A DNA stretch of 64,000 bases from Oscillospiraceae bacterium MB08-C2-2 (GTDB taxonomy: Bacteria; Bacillota; Clostridia; Oscillospirales; Ruminococcaceae). Below are positions 7,515 to 15,954 of the stretch, in pieces. The notes under the pieces are model-generated. The model saw nothing but the letters and a program-made list of their open reading frames with translations, was not told the origin of the DNA and did no database searches. Made by a program: the position numbers and the translations under genes. Position 1 is the first letter of the stretch. Each line of letters opens with the position of its first letter. The stretch is taken from the NCBI GenBank assembly GCA_035621215.1, contig CP141729.1:1-64000 (forward strand), in the 5' to 3' direction.

Positions 7515-8558
7515 ATGGAGCTAAAGAACAAAGAAATTGCCCAGATGCTGAATATTTCCCAAGCGGCGGTTTCGCTGGCCTTGAACAACAAGCCGGGGGT
7601 CAGCCCCGCAACCCGCCAGCGTGTGTTTGCCCTGCGCCGCAGCCACCAGAAAAAGCCGGATGCAGGAGCGGGCATAGAGGCCCGCAAGGGCGTGATTGTT
7701 CTGCTGACCTATAAGCGCCACGGGATGATTGTGGGCAACACGCCCTTTCTGGTCTCACTGACGGAAACGGTCCACCGTTATGCCACACAGGAGGCCTATG
7801 AGGTCAACATTTCATACTATACCAAGGGGCAGCCGGTTTCACTTCTGCTCAGCCAGCTGGGGGAAAGTCGGGTAGCCGGTGTTATCCTTCTGGGAACTGA
7901 GATGCAGGAGGATGATCTCCAGCTGTTTGAGCAGGTGCAGAAGCCCATGGTGATTATGGATACCATCTTCCCCTGCCACGATGTGGATACGGTTACCATG
8001 GATAATGTCAGCGGCATTCAGCAGTCTATGCGGGTTCTTTTTGATATGGGCCACCGTTCCATCGGGTTTATCGGCAGTGCGGTGGCCACCGGGAATTTTA
8101 CCCAGCGCTATTATGGTTACCGGCAGGCATTGGATTTTCTCAAGCTCCCCTATGTGCCGGAATGGACTTATCTGGTGAATCCCAGCGCTTATGAGGCCAG
8201 AAGGGATGTGCTGCAGCTGCTGGAGGCTGCCTCCTCAATGCCCACTGCGTTTGTAGCGGGCAACGATGTCATTGCAATGGGGGCAATGCAGGCCTTTGCC
8301 AGCAAAGGGTATCGGGTACCGGAGGATATTTCGCTGATCGGCTTTGATGATCTTTCCACCTCACGGTATCTCACACCGCCTCTTAGCTCTGTCAGCCTGA
8401 ATACACTTGGAATCGGGAAAAGGACTGTGCAGAGACTTGTGGAAAAAATAGAGGAGCCTTCTGCCGCCAAATATTCCCTCCAACAGTTGGTGGGAGTGGA
8501 GCTGATGAAGCGGGAAAGCGTACTCCATAGGCTTCGGGGAGGAAAAAACACAATATGA
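7515..8558 (+). CDS. LacI-family transcriptional regulator
   Basis: 347 residues, RBS GGGGATG. The N-terminal helix-turn-helix reads KEIAQMLNISQAAVSLALN (about residues 5-23), followed by the hinge region and a periplasmic-binding-protein-like effector domain with AGNDVIAMGAMQAF near 253 and LIGFDDLSTSRYLTPPL near 280, all classic LacI/PurR signatures. It is in the same operon as a sugar importer and a kinase, so it is likely a local repressor or activator responding to that sugar or its phosphate. The first helix keeps the SQAAVSLALN recognition sequence, so DNA binding should be intact. Confidence 0.93.
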   Translation: MELKNKEIAQMLNISQAAVSLALNNKPGVSPATRQRVFALRRSHQKKPDAGAGIEARKGVIVLLTYKRHGMIVGNTPFLVSLTETVHRYATQEAYEVNISYYTKGQPVSLLLSQLGESRVAGVILLGTEMQEDDLQLFEQVQKPMVIMDTIFPCHDVDTVTMDNVSGIQQSMRVLFDMGHRSIGFIGSAVATGNFTQRYYGYRQALDFLKLPYVPEWTYLVNPSAYEARRDVLQLLEAASSMPTAFVAGNDVIAMGAMQAFASKGYRVPEDISLIGFDDLSTSRYLTPPLSSVSLNTLGIGKRTVQRLVEKIEEPSAAKYSLQQLVGVELMKRESVLHRLRGGKNTI

Positions 8559-8583
8559 TGATTGAGTCACGGAGGTAACGCAA

Positions 8584-9546
8584 ATGGCGGCGGATGTATT
8601 GTGTATTGGCTGTGCCTTGGGTGATGTGCTGATCAAGGGAATTCCTGTCCGGGAAGATAAAATGGTGGATTCCTTTATCAGCGGCATCCATTATGTGGAG
8701 GGCACCCAGATTTCAGTGGGGGGAGATGCTCTCAATGAGGCTATAATTCTCGGCAAGCTGGGGTGCAGCGTTCAGCTGATGTGCGGGCTTGGCCGGGATA
8801 TGACCGGTGAGCTGGTCACCTTGCAGGCAGAAAAGGCAGGGGTGGATACCAGCACTGTGGTTTATCACCCCACCTCTAAGTCGGGCGTTAATGTGCTTTT
8901 GATTCAGGAGGATGCTGAAAAATACTATTTCAGCGAACGGCCGGAGCCTTCTATGCTTTTTACACCCAATTACGAAGCCTTTGAAGGAGTGAAAATTGTC
9001 ACGCTGGGCAGCTTATTTATGCCTCCCTTCGGTGAGGCGAAAACCGCCCGGGAAACTCTGATCAGAGCCAAAAAGGCAGGCGCTGTCACCTGCGCCGATG
9101 TCATCCTTTCGCCCCTTCGCACCTATGGATTGGAGGATTTGGGAAGGGAGGCTCTTGGCTGCTTGGATTATATTTTCCCCAATGAGGAGGAAGCGCAGGA
9201 GCTGACAGGGAAGACCCACCCCGAAGACATTGCCGATGCACTCCTCGGGCTTGGAATCGGCAATGTAATTCTCAAGCTGGGCTCCAAAGGCTGTTTTATT
9301 AAAAATTCCCATATAAGCCGCTATATTCCGGCCTTTCCCGGCAAGGCGGTGGATTCTACCGGGGCGGGGGATAGTTTCTTAGGCGGGTTTGCGGCGGCAC
9401 TGCTGGACGGAAAGAATATGGTGGAATGCTGCCGCTTTGCCAGTGCGGTAGCGCTGCTGGTGGTGGAAAGCGTGGGTGCCAATACAGGGGTTAAAAGCCG
9501 TGAGCAGGTTTTGGATGTATTGGAAAAGTTTAAAGCTGTGCAGTAA
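8584..9546 (+). CDS. PfkB-family carbohydrate kinase
   Basis: 320 residues, RBS GGAGGTAA. The N-terminal PfkB motif GGDALNEAIILGKLG lies near residues 46-60. The C-terminal signature DSTGAGDSFLGGFAAALL (about 257-274) holds the anion hole and the catalytic Asp. Enzymes of this family phosphorylate sugars, nucleosides or sugar acids with ATP in the cytoplasm. As the last gene of the unit it probably phosphorylates the sugar brought in by the RbsABC-like importer. The family does not allow the substrate to be named. Confidence 0.9.
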   Translation: MAADVLCIGCALGDVLIKGIPVREDKMVDSFISGIHYVEGTQISVGGDALNEAIILGKLGCSVQLMCGLGRDMTGELVTLQAEKAGVDTSTVVYHPTSKSGVNVLLIQEDAEKYYFSERPEPSMLFTPNYEAFEGVKIVTLGSLFMPPFGEAKTARETLIRAKKAGAVTCADVILSPLRTYGLEDLGREALGCLDYIFPNEEEAQELTGKTHPEDIADALLGLGIGNVILKLGSKGCFIKNSHISRYIPAFPGKAVDSTGAGDSFLGGFAAALLDGKNMVECCRFASAVALLVVESVGANTGVKSREQVLDVLEKFKAVQ

Positions 9547-9613
9547 ACAGCTTTTCAGTCAAAAAAAACAAAAAACAGCCTTTTAGAAAAAGCAGCCTTG
9601 TCGAGAAAATATA

Positions 9614-9643
9614 TTGACAAAATATAACCCTTAGTATTATTAT
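9614..9643 (+). promoter_or_regulatory. Promoter directly abutting the MarR start codon
   Basis: TTGACA (9614-9619) is followed, 17-18 bases later, by TTATTA/TATTAT (9637-9643). A start site about seven bases further on would fall on, or one base before, ATG 9650. No Shine-Dalgarno sequence precedes that ATG, so the message appears leaderless. Confidence 0.6.
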
Positions 9644-9649
9644 TATTTT

Positions 9650-10096
9650 ATGGAAAAAGATAGCAATGCTCAATTAATTGCCCGGCAGCTGCTTAGCACA
9701 ATAGCTTTGTTTCAGCGCTCTGACCGAAAAGCACAGGATTTTGATACAGGCCAAAAGCTCTATCTGGCTGAGATCAATCTAATGGAGTTTATCGGTGACC
9801 GCAGTGGATGCTGTGCTTCTGAATTTGCAACCGAAAACCGCATTACAAAAGGTGCGGTTTCCCAAACGGTCAGGCGTTTAGAGGCCAAAGGCTACATAAC
9901 CAGGGCGGATGACCCAATATGCGGTGTCCGCAGCATTTTATCTCTGACTGAAAAGGGGAAGGCGGTTTACGGCAGAAGGTTGGATTACCGTAAACGGCTG
10001 GATGGCTTCGTCTTGGAAGCGTTAGAACATTGCAGCGCAGAAAATCAATCGGAAATATGGAGTTTTTTAAAAAAGCTGGAGACCTTTTGGGAATAA
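9650..10096 (+). CDS. MarR-family transcriptional regulator
   Basis: 148 residues. The winged helix-turn-helix is seen in ASEFATENRITKGAVSQTVR (about residues 57-76), then RRLEAKGYI and a wing at DPICGVRSILSLTEKG; C-terminal helices would form the dimer interface. No Shine-Dalgarno sequence precedes ATG 9650 and the next in-frame Met is at residue 44, inside the fold, so this start is retained and the mRNA is probably leaderless. It lies alone between the PfkB gene and a terminator. Target and ligand are unknown; the adjacent divergent-free AT-rich region before the dehydrogenase operon is a plausible target (inference). Confidence 0.85.
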   Translation: MEKDSNAQLIARQLLSTIALFQRSDRKAQDFDTGQKLYLAEINLMEFIGDRSGCCASEFATENRITKGAVSQTVRRLEAKGYITRADDPICGVRSILSLTEKGKAVYGRRLDYRKRLDGFVLEALEHCSAENQSEIWSFLKKLETFWE

Positions 10097-10123
10097 AGGT
10101 CTCCTTTTGTATTGTATAAATAT

Positions 10124-10173
10124 AAAAAGTTCAGTCAAGGGTTTTGTAACAAGCCATTGACTGAACTTTTTTT
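10124..10173 (+). terminator. Strong intrinsic terminator after the MarR gene
   Basis: AAAAAGTTCAGTCAA (10124-10138) pairs perfectly with TTGACTGAACTTTTT (10157-10171) and ends in seven T. A-run and T-run on both sides mean it can act in both directions. Confidence 0.9.
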
Positions 10174-10657
10174 GTATATATTTGCTCTTAGGGTATATTG
10201 GTGGAACAAGATGTATACAAATACTTCATTATAATAAAGTAAAAAATCTAAAAATATCTATTAAATATATTATATTCGATAAATAAATAGAAAAATCTGT
10301 TATTGTAGTTAAATATAACAGCGCTTATTTGTTGAAATGCTCAATTGAAATCTATAATTTACGATGCTATACTCTTAATCAGCACAGAAAATATAAATTA
10401 ATAATATAAATAATTTACTAATTGAATGTTATTTATTTAAATCATCTATAAATGTCATTTTAAGCGTTGCGACTGTGCAGAAGTTGTTTCGAATGGATCA
10501 AGTCATATACCAAAATAGATTGATTTGGTTAGATTTGTTCAATAGAACCCACCAAATGTCACGGGATTCAGTGGATAATAAAAGTCACCAAAGTTGTAAC
10601 AAAAGGAGGAAATATCCAAACGTTAGAAAAATTACTCTATTTTTCAGGAGGCAAGTC
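10174..10657 (+). other. Long AT-rich region upstream of the dehydrogenase/importer operon
   Basis: About 480 bases of very AT-rich sequence with no supported gene. An open frame entering the dehydrogenase gene from 10475 has no ribosome-binding site and no family resemblance before ATG 10658. The operon promoter must lie here, but I see no single convincing -35/-10 pair. AT-rich curvature-type sequence of this length often serves as a target for several regulators. Confidence 0.5.
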
Positions 10658-11677
10658 ATGAAAGCAATTACCTATTTGGATGTGCAAACCATAGCCTGTA
10701 GAACCGATTTAGAGATTCCAAAGGTGCGGGAAGGCTGGGCCTTGATTCGTGGTGCTTATGCCGGTATCTGCGGCAGTGACCTGATTATTTATTCCGGTAC
10801 TCACCCCCGGGCAAAGGCTCCCTTGATTATGGGGCACGAAATGTCCGGTACCATTGTGGAAGGACATCCCACCCTTCCACCCGGGACCCCCGTTGCTGTA
10901 AACCCTCTGCTTTCCTGTGGAAAGTGCGAGGCCTGCGCCGGCGGCGATTCCCATGTCTGCGAAACATTGGGCCTTCTGGGCATTGATGCAGATGGCGGCA
11001 TGGCGGAATACATATTGGCACCGATTCACAAAATTGTGCCGCTGCCTGAAAATGTTTCCCTGAAAATGGGGGCGTTTATTGAGCCTGTGGCTGTTGCCGT
11101 TCATGCAATCCGCAAGGGAGCCTATCAGCCGGGAGATACCGCTGTGGTTTACGGTGCCGGAGCCATTGGCCTTTGCACAGCACTTACACTGCGGAAGTTC
11201 GGCGCACTGAATATGGTGGTGTTGGAGCCCAATGCTCTGCGTGCACAGGTGGCCAAGGATCTGGGCTTTACCGTTATGGATCCTTTGCAGGGTGATTTGC
11301 AGGGTGATTTGCAGGCAGAGATCAAAAATCTGTGGAATGGCAAAGGCATTGACACCATTTTTGATTGTGCCGGGCATCCCGCTGTTATGAGCCAGATTCC
11401 CCAGATTATTAAGCCTGTTGGCAAAATTGTGGTGGTGGGAACTTATAAAAAGCCCCCCGAAGTAAACCTGCAAATCGGTATGTTCAAGGAACTGAGCTTC
11501 CAATGTGTCCGGGTTTACACCGATATGGATTTCAAAATTGCCGCCAAGCTGGTGGCACAGGAAAAAGATTACGAAAAAGTGGTTACCCATGTGCTGAAAC
11601 CAGAACAGGCGCAAGAAGGCTTCGATTATATGCTTCACCCCTCCGGGGCCCTCAAGGTTATGTTCTGTTTTGAGTAG
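10658..11677 (+). CDS. Zinc-dependent medium-chain alcohol/polyol dehydrogenase
   Basis: 339 residues from ATG 10658 (RBS CAGGAGG). Catalytic zinc ligands fit C38 (ICGSD), H60-E61 (GHE) and the downstream IEPVAVAVH glutamate. The structural zinc site is C87-x2-C-x2-C-x7-C101. The Rossmann motif is YGAGAIGLCTAL near residue 150. This is the sorbitol/threonine/galactitol-dehydrogenase branch, oxidising a secondary alcohol with NAD(P)+. An imperfect tandem duplication near residue 210 repeats LQGD (12-bp DNA repeat at about 11287-11310), lengthening a surface region. It is the first gene of the unit that continues with the Liv-type importer, and pairs functionally with the second zinc dehydrogenase at 16675. 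Confidence 0.88.
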   Translation: MKAITYLDVQTIACRTDLEIPKVREGWALIRGAYAGICGSDLIIYSGTHPRAKAPLIMGHEMSGTIVEGHPTLPPGTPVAVNPLLSCGKCEACAGGDSHVCETLGLLGIDADGGMAEYILAPIHKIVPLPENVSLKMGAFIEPVAVAVHAIRKGAYQPGDTAVVYGAGAIGLCTALTLRKFGALNMVVLEPNALRAQVAKDLGFTVMDPLQGDLQGDLQAEIKNLWNGKGIDTIFDCAGHPAVMSQIPQIIKPVGKIVVVGTYKKPPEVNLQIGMFKELSFQCVRVYTDMDFKIAAKLVAQEKDYEKVVTHVLKPEQAQEGFDYMLHPSGALKVMFCFE

Positions 11678-11736
11678 AATTTCCCTGGCAACCCTGTTGA
11701 AGAACTGTTTCGCCTAAAAAAACTGGAGGTCAAAAA

Positions 11737-13083
11737 ATGAAAAAACTGTTGGCACTCACAATGACATTGGTATTGGTTTTCGCCATGACTGCCTGTGGAA
11801 GCGTCCCCGCCGCTGGTTCATCTGGGGCCGCTGCTTCCGGCGGCACTGCCAGCACAGCCGCATCTTCCACTAAAACAGAAAATCCATCCGTTGTTAAGAT
11901 CGGAATCCTGTATCCTCTCTCCGGTTCCAACGCAGCTACCGGTGCTTTGCAGCTGGCCGGTGTAAAAATGGCCGTGGATAACAAAAATGCCGCCGGCGGT
12001 ATCGAATCCATGGGTGGCGCTAAAGTGGAACTGGTGATTGCCGATTCCACCGGCCAGCCCGAGGTTGGCGTTACCGAAATCGAGCGCCTCATTGTGAAGG
12101 AAAAGGTTGACTGTCTGGTAGGCCCTTACCAGAGTGCTGTGGGTGCTTCCACTGCACCGGTTGCAGACCGCTACGGTGTCCCTTATGTCCTTTCCAACTC
12201 CAATGTGGATTCCATTCTTGAGAATGGCTATACTTATGTATTTCGCGCCAACCACGCCAATTCCGATGCTGCTAAGAATATGGTGGAATACATCACCGGT
12301 ATCAGCCAGAAAAAAGGCGATCCTGTCAAGAGCGTTTTCATCATAAATGAAACTTCTGACTGGGGCAAAGGCATGGCTGTTGAACTGGAGAAGCTCTCCA
12401 AGGAAGCCGGTCTGGAAGTAAAAGGTGTTGAAAGCTTTACCACCAATGCTGCGGATATGAGCGGTATGGTGCTGAAGCTGAAAGAAGCCGATCCCGATGT
12501 GTGCTTTGTTATGATGTACCTCAATGATGCTGTTCTCTTCACCAATCAGATGTATGAGCTGGGCTGCGATGTTCCTCTGTTTGCAGATGGCGGCGGCTAT
12601 GCGGTTCCCGATTATATCGAGAAGAGCGGCAAACTTACCGAAGGTGTTATAGCTACCGCAGGCTGGCATGTTGGCCTGTTGGATTATAAGCCCGAAGCAG
12701 CTGCCAAGCTCAACGAGCAGTTCAAAAAAGATTATGCTCCCACCTCCGGCTTGGATCTGGATGAATACTCAGCCAGCGGCTGGCTCAATGCCTCTGTTAT
12801 GCTGGCAGCTTTGGAATCCGCCGGAACCGTTGATAAAGATGCTATCCGTGATGCTTTGGCCAACATGGATGTTCCCGCCGATGATCCTCTGCTGACCTTG
12901 CATGCATTTGGCGGCATCAAGTTTGGCGAAGTGCGCACCATGACCAACCAGAACCCCTACAGCGGCAAGATTATCGTTCAGTCTATCGGCGGCGAATACA
13001 AGCTGGTGGGTCCTCTGGATCTTACCGGAGAGAAAAGCCCTGGTTACTGGCCGATCCCCACTTGGAGCAAGCGGGTTAAGTAA
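11737..13083 (+). CDS. Liv-type ABC transporter substrate-binding lipoprotein
   Basis: 448 residues, RBS CTGGAGG. The signal peptide ends at AMTAC with C20 as lipidation site, followed by an A/S/G linker. The mature part is a Peripla_BP_6 (LivJ/AmiC-like) domain: KIGILYPLSGSNAATGALQ near 53, then VDCLVGPYQSAVGASTAP near 130 and YGVPYVLSNSN near 150. Such proteins bind branched-chain amino acids, amides, urea or aromatic acids. Here the gene lies among sugar/polyol dehydrogenases, so its ligand may be unusual for the family (inference). A stable hairpin follows the gene, which would raise its mRNA level above that of the permease genes. Confidence 0.9.
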   Translation: MKKLLALTMTLVLVFAMTACGSVPAAGSSGAAASGGTASTAASSTKTENPSVVKIGILYPLSGSNAATGALQLAGVKMAVDNKNAAGGIESMGGAKVELVIADSTGQPEVGVTEIERLIVKEKVDCLVGPYQSAVGASTAPVADRYGVPYVLSNSNVDSILENGYTYVFRANHANSDAAKNMVEYITGISQKKGDPVKSVFIINETSDWGKGMAVELEKLSKEAGLEVKGVESFTTNAADMSGMVLKLKEADPDVCFVMMYLNDAVLFTNQMYELGCDVPLFADGGGYAVPDYIEKSGKLTEGVIATAGWHVGLLDYKPEAAAKLNEQFKKDYAPTSGLDLDEYSASGWLNASVMLAALESAGTVDKDAIRDALANMDVPADDPLLTLHAFGGIKFGEVRTMTNQNPYSGKIIVQSIGGEYKLVGPLDLTGEKSPGYWPIPTWSKRVK

Positions 13084-13137
13084 GGCTTTAGTGTTAAACA
13101 GAAACGTACCTTTCAGCTAAAAGCGGAAAATAGAATA

Positions 13138-13168
13138 GGGCGGCAGACATAAGCGGTGGCTGCCGCCC
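13138..13168 (+). other. Intercistronic stem-loop after the binding-protein gene
   Basis: GGGCGGCAG (13138-13146) pairs with CTGCCGCCC (13160-13168). The following bases, ATTCTGTTT, are only weakly T-rich, so it is more likely a partial terminator or 3'-end stabiliser than a full stop. Together with the 127-base gap to the permease gene it suits differential expression of binding protein over membrane components. Confidence 0.65.
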
Positions 13169-13294
13169 ATTCTGTTTCTACAGATCGGGAATTTTACTCA
13201 ATATCTTCATGGGCTTTGCCCGTCACCATGTTTCACAGGTTACATTCAAAAGCCTTAAGCCTTTTGAATAGAAGAGTAGTATAAGGAGGACCTT

Positions 13295-14173
13295 ATGGCA
13301 CTGTTTCAAGCAGCCATCAGCGGTATTTTTATTGGTGGTGTTTATGCGATTATCGCAGTAGGATTGAGCCTTATTTTCGGTGTAATGAAGCTGGTTAACT
13401 TTGCTCACGGTGATTTCCTGATGGCGGCCATGTATGCGGCCTATGGTGTGGTTACCGGCTGGGCAATGGATCCTTACCTGAGCATGTTTATCATTGCGCC
13501 GGTCTTTTTTATAGTTGGCTTTTTGTTCCAGCGCCTTTTCATCAATGGGATTCTCAAACGGGAGCGCAACACCGAATCCCCCAATGTGCGGTTGTTTACC
13601 ATTGGCTTTGCGTGGTTTTTAAGCAATCTGTCTTTGATGCTTTTTGGAGCCAATCCCAAAAACGTTATGACGCCGTATACCGGCGAAACCTTTAAGCTGG
13701 GCGAGCTTTCCATTTCAAAGCCCCGGCTCTACGCCTTTGTTATCGCCATTGTGTGCTGTATCCTTTTGTATCTGCTGCTTTACAAAACAGAAATGGGCCG
13801 GGCACTGCGTGCCATTTCCCAGAACCGCTTTACAGCGACCCTGATGGGTATTAATGTTAAACGGCTCTATTGCGTGGCTTTCGGTATCGGTATTTCTATT
13901 GTTGCCATTGCGGCCTGTATTCTAATTCCCTTTTATTATGTATTTCCCACCCTCAGCGCCACCTTTGGCACAAAGTCTTTTATCATTGTGGTTATGGGCG
14001 GCCTCGGGAGCGTGCCGGGCGCTATGCTGGCAGGCTTGCTGGTAGGCGTGGTGGAAGCGGTCTTTGGCTATATTCTGGGGCCCACCACTGCGGATATGCT
14101 GGTGTTTATCATATTTGTTTTAGTCATGCTGCTCAAGCCCTCCGGAATGCTGGGTAAACGGAATCGGGTATAA
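13295..14173 (+). CDS. Liv-type ABC transporter permease (LivH-like)
   Basis: 292 residues, RBS AAGGAGG. Hydrophobic throughout with the family start GVYAIIAVGLSLIFGVMKL, then NFAHGDFLM (near 42-50), the cytoplasmic loop MGRALRAISQN (about 168-178) and VVMGGLGSVPGAMLAG near 235-250. These are the LivH/BPD_transp_2 hallmarks. It forms the pore with the LivM-like protein encoded next. The 13184-13294 leader contains no other gene. Confidence 0.93.
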   Translation: MALFQAAISGIFIGGVYAIIAVGLSLIFGVMKLVNFAHGDFLMAAMYAAYGVVTGWAMDPYLSMFIIAPVFFIVGFLFQRLFINGILKRERNTESPNVRLFTIGFAWFLSNLSLMLFGANPKNVMTPYTGETFKLGELSISKPRLYAFVIAIVCCILLYLLLYKTEMGRALRAISQNRFTATLMGINVKRLYCVAFGIGISIVAIAACILIPFYYVFPTLSATFGTKSFIIVVMGGLGSVPGAMLAGLLVGVVEAVFGYILGPTTADMLVFIIFVLVMLLKPSGMLGKRNRV

Positions 14174-14204
14174 TTTTGGAATCAGTATTAAGGAGGAAAG
14201 CATT

Positions 14205-15227
14205 TTGGCTGCACTAAAAAAATACATAAATATAAGATATGTGGTGCTGTTTGCGCTGCTGTTGCTGGTACCGCTTTTTGTAACCGATAACTATCTCATT
14301 CAGTCCTTTATCATGATTTTGCTTTATGCCTATTGGGCCAGTTCTTGGAACATCATCGGGGGTTATGCGGGGCAGATGTCCATCGGCCATGCCACCTTTG
14401 TGGGTATTGGTGCTTATGTTTCCACGGTGCTGTTTATACAGATGAATATCTCCCCCTGGATCGGCATGCTGATCGGAGCCTTTATATCCGCTATATTTGG
14501 TGTGCTGGTGGGTTACCCAACCTTTAAGCTTAAGGGCGTTTACTACACCCTTTCCACTATGGCTCTGGTTAATGTGGTTCGGCTGTATATCCTTTCCAAA
14601 GACACTGTTTTTGGCTTCGAAACCGGCGGCCCTCTGGGCATCAAGGTTCCGTGGAGAGGCGGCAGTTTTGCGGATATGCAGTTCCTTGAGAAAAAATACT
14701 ACGCCTTTATCATCATTGGCATGCTGGCAGTGGTGCTTTTGGTATCCTCTTATATCAAGCATTCCAAAACCGGCTATTATCTGGCGGCGATCACCACCAA
14801 CCAGCAGGCGGCCAGCTCGCTGGGCGTGGATGTCACCTACTACAAGCTCAAGGCGCAGTTTATCAGCTGCTTTTTTACCGCTATCGGCGGCAGCTTTTAT
14901 GCCCAGCTGATCCTCTTTCTTGACCCCAACCGCATACTCGGCTACGATCTTTCCGTTGAGTTGACAGTGCTGGCCATGGTGGGCGGCAGCTCCACTGTAT
15001 TTGGGCCGGTGCTGGGCGCTTTCCTGCTGGTGCCTGTTAACGAGTGGTGCCGTATCAATCTGGGCGCCAGAATGGCTGGGCTTCCGCTGGTTATTTACGG
15101 CCTGGTTCTGATGCTGATTGTTTATTATCTGCCCCGAGGCCTGCTCTATAACATTCAGGCTCTTCTCAAAAAGCTGTTTCACAAGAAAGCGGCTGTCACT
15201 GCAAAGGTAGGTGCGGAAAATGAGTGA
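14205..15227 (+). CDS. Liv-type ABC transporter permease (LivM-like), TTG start
   Basis: 340 residues. The start is TTG 14205, placed correctly behind AAGGAGGAAAG; no ATG or GTG is available nearby. Membrane segments cover most of the length. Family hallmarks are GYAGQMSIGHATFVGIGAYV near residues 52-70, the loop GYYLAAITTNQQAASSLGV near 190 and MVGGSSTVFGPVLGAF near 262. It pairs with the LivH-like subunit; the charged C-terminal tail (KKAAVTAKVGAENE) overlaps the next gene by eight bases. Confidence 0.92.
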   Translation: MAALKKYINIRYVVLFALLLLVPLFVTDNYLIQSFIMILLYAYWASSWNIIGGYAGQMSIGHATFVGIGAYVSTVLFIQMNISPWIGMLIGAFISAIFGVLVGYPTFKLKGVYYTLSTMALVNVVRLYILSKDTVFGFETGGPLGIKVPWRGGSFADMQFLEKKYYAFIIIGMLAVVLLVSSYIKHSKTGYYLAAITTNQQAASSLGVDVTYYKLKAQFISCFFTAIGGSFYAQLILFLDPNRILGYDLSVELTVLAMVGGSSTVFGPVLGAFLLVPVNEWCRINLGARMAGLPLVIYGLVLMLIVYYLPRGLLYNIQALLKKLFHKKAAVTAKVGAENE

Positions 15228-15954
15228 GAAAAAGATATTGCTTGAAGGCAAGGATGTAGTTAAGCGCTTCGGCGGTCTGACAGCGGTCAACAAAGCCAGC
15301 ATGGAGGTTCGAGAAGGCGAAATTATCGGCCTCATTGGCCCCAACGGTGCTGGAAAAACCACCCTGTTCAATATGTTTTCCGGCAGTTTTCAGCCCACCA
15401 GCGGGGATGTCATCTTTGGTGGCACCAATATTACAAAAATGAAGCCCAACCAGATTTGCAGGCTTGGCATTGGCCGAACCTTTCAGATTGTGCAGCCTTT
15501 TGAAAACCTGACTGTGCTGGAAAACACCATGGTGGGTGCCCTGATCAACACCAACAGTGTTCACGAAGCCCGTGATAAGGCCGAAGAGGTTTTAGAATTT
15601 GTAGGGCTTAAGGAACGTGCCCATTCCAGAGGCAGTGAGCTGGGTCTGCAATTCCTTAAACGTATGGAAATGGCCCGGGCCTTGGCAACAGAGCCCAAAC
15701 TGCTGCTTCTTGATGAGGTTATGGCCGGGCTTAACCCCTCCGCCAGCGTGGAGGTTATCGAGCTGGTGCAGAAGATCCGAGATTCCGGGGTGACGGTGCT
15801 GATTATTGAGCACATCATGAAGGCGGTTATGACTCTTTCTGACCGTATTTATGTGCTGAGCCAAGGGAGTATGATCGCTCACGGCATCCCTCAGGATGTG
15901 GTGAAAGATCCCGAGGTTATTAAGTCTTATTTGGGGGAGAAAAAGCATGCTTAG
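15220..15954 (+). CDS. Liv-type ABC transporter ATP-binding protein (LivG-like)
   Basis: 244 residues from ATG 15220; an in-frame GTG at 15211 is too close to the AGGTAGG ribosome-binding site. Walker A is GPNGAGKTT near residues 37-45; Walker B is LLLLDEVMAGLNP near 165, with the EVMAGLNP sequence characteristic of LivG. The ABC signature is degenerate: where LSxGQ is expected the protein reads LGLQFLKRMEMARAL. Some LivG-type proteins have such changes, and the partner LivF-like ATPase keeps a perfect signature, so the pair may be asymmetric. The C-terminal LivG extension (HGIPQDVVKDPEVIKSYLG) is present. Confidence 0.92.
   Translation: MSEKKILLEGKDVVKRFGGLTAVNKASMEVREGEIIGLIGPNGAGKTTLFNMFSGSFQPTSGDVIFGGTNITKMKPNQICRLGIGRTFQIVQPFENLTVLENTMVGALINTNSVHEARDKAEEVLEFVGLKERAHSRGSELGLQFLKRMEMARALATEPKLLLLDEVMAGLNPSASVEVIELVQKIRDSGVTVLIIEHIMKAVMTLSDRIYVLSQGSMIAHGIPQDVVKDPEVIKSYLGEKKHA

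Noticed and set aside
10475-10657. N-terminal extension of the first zinc dehydrogenase
   Set aside because: The dehydrogenase fold begins at ATG 10658 with its own AGGAGG; the extension shows no conserved feature.
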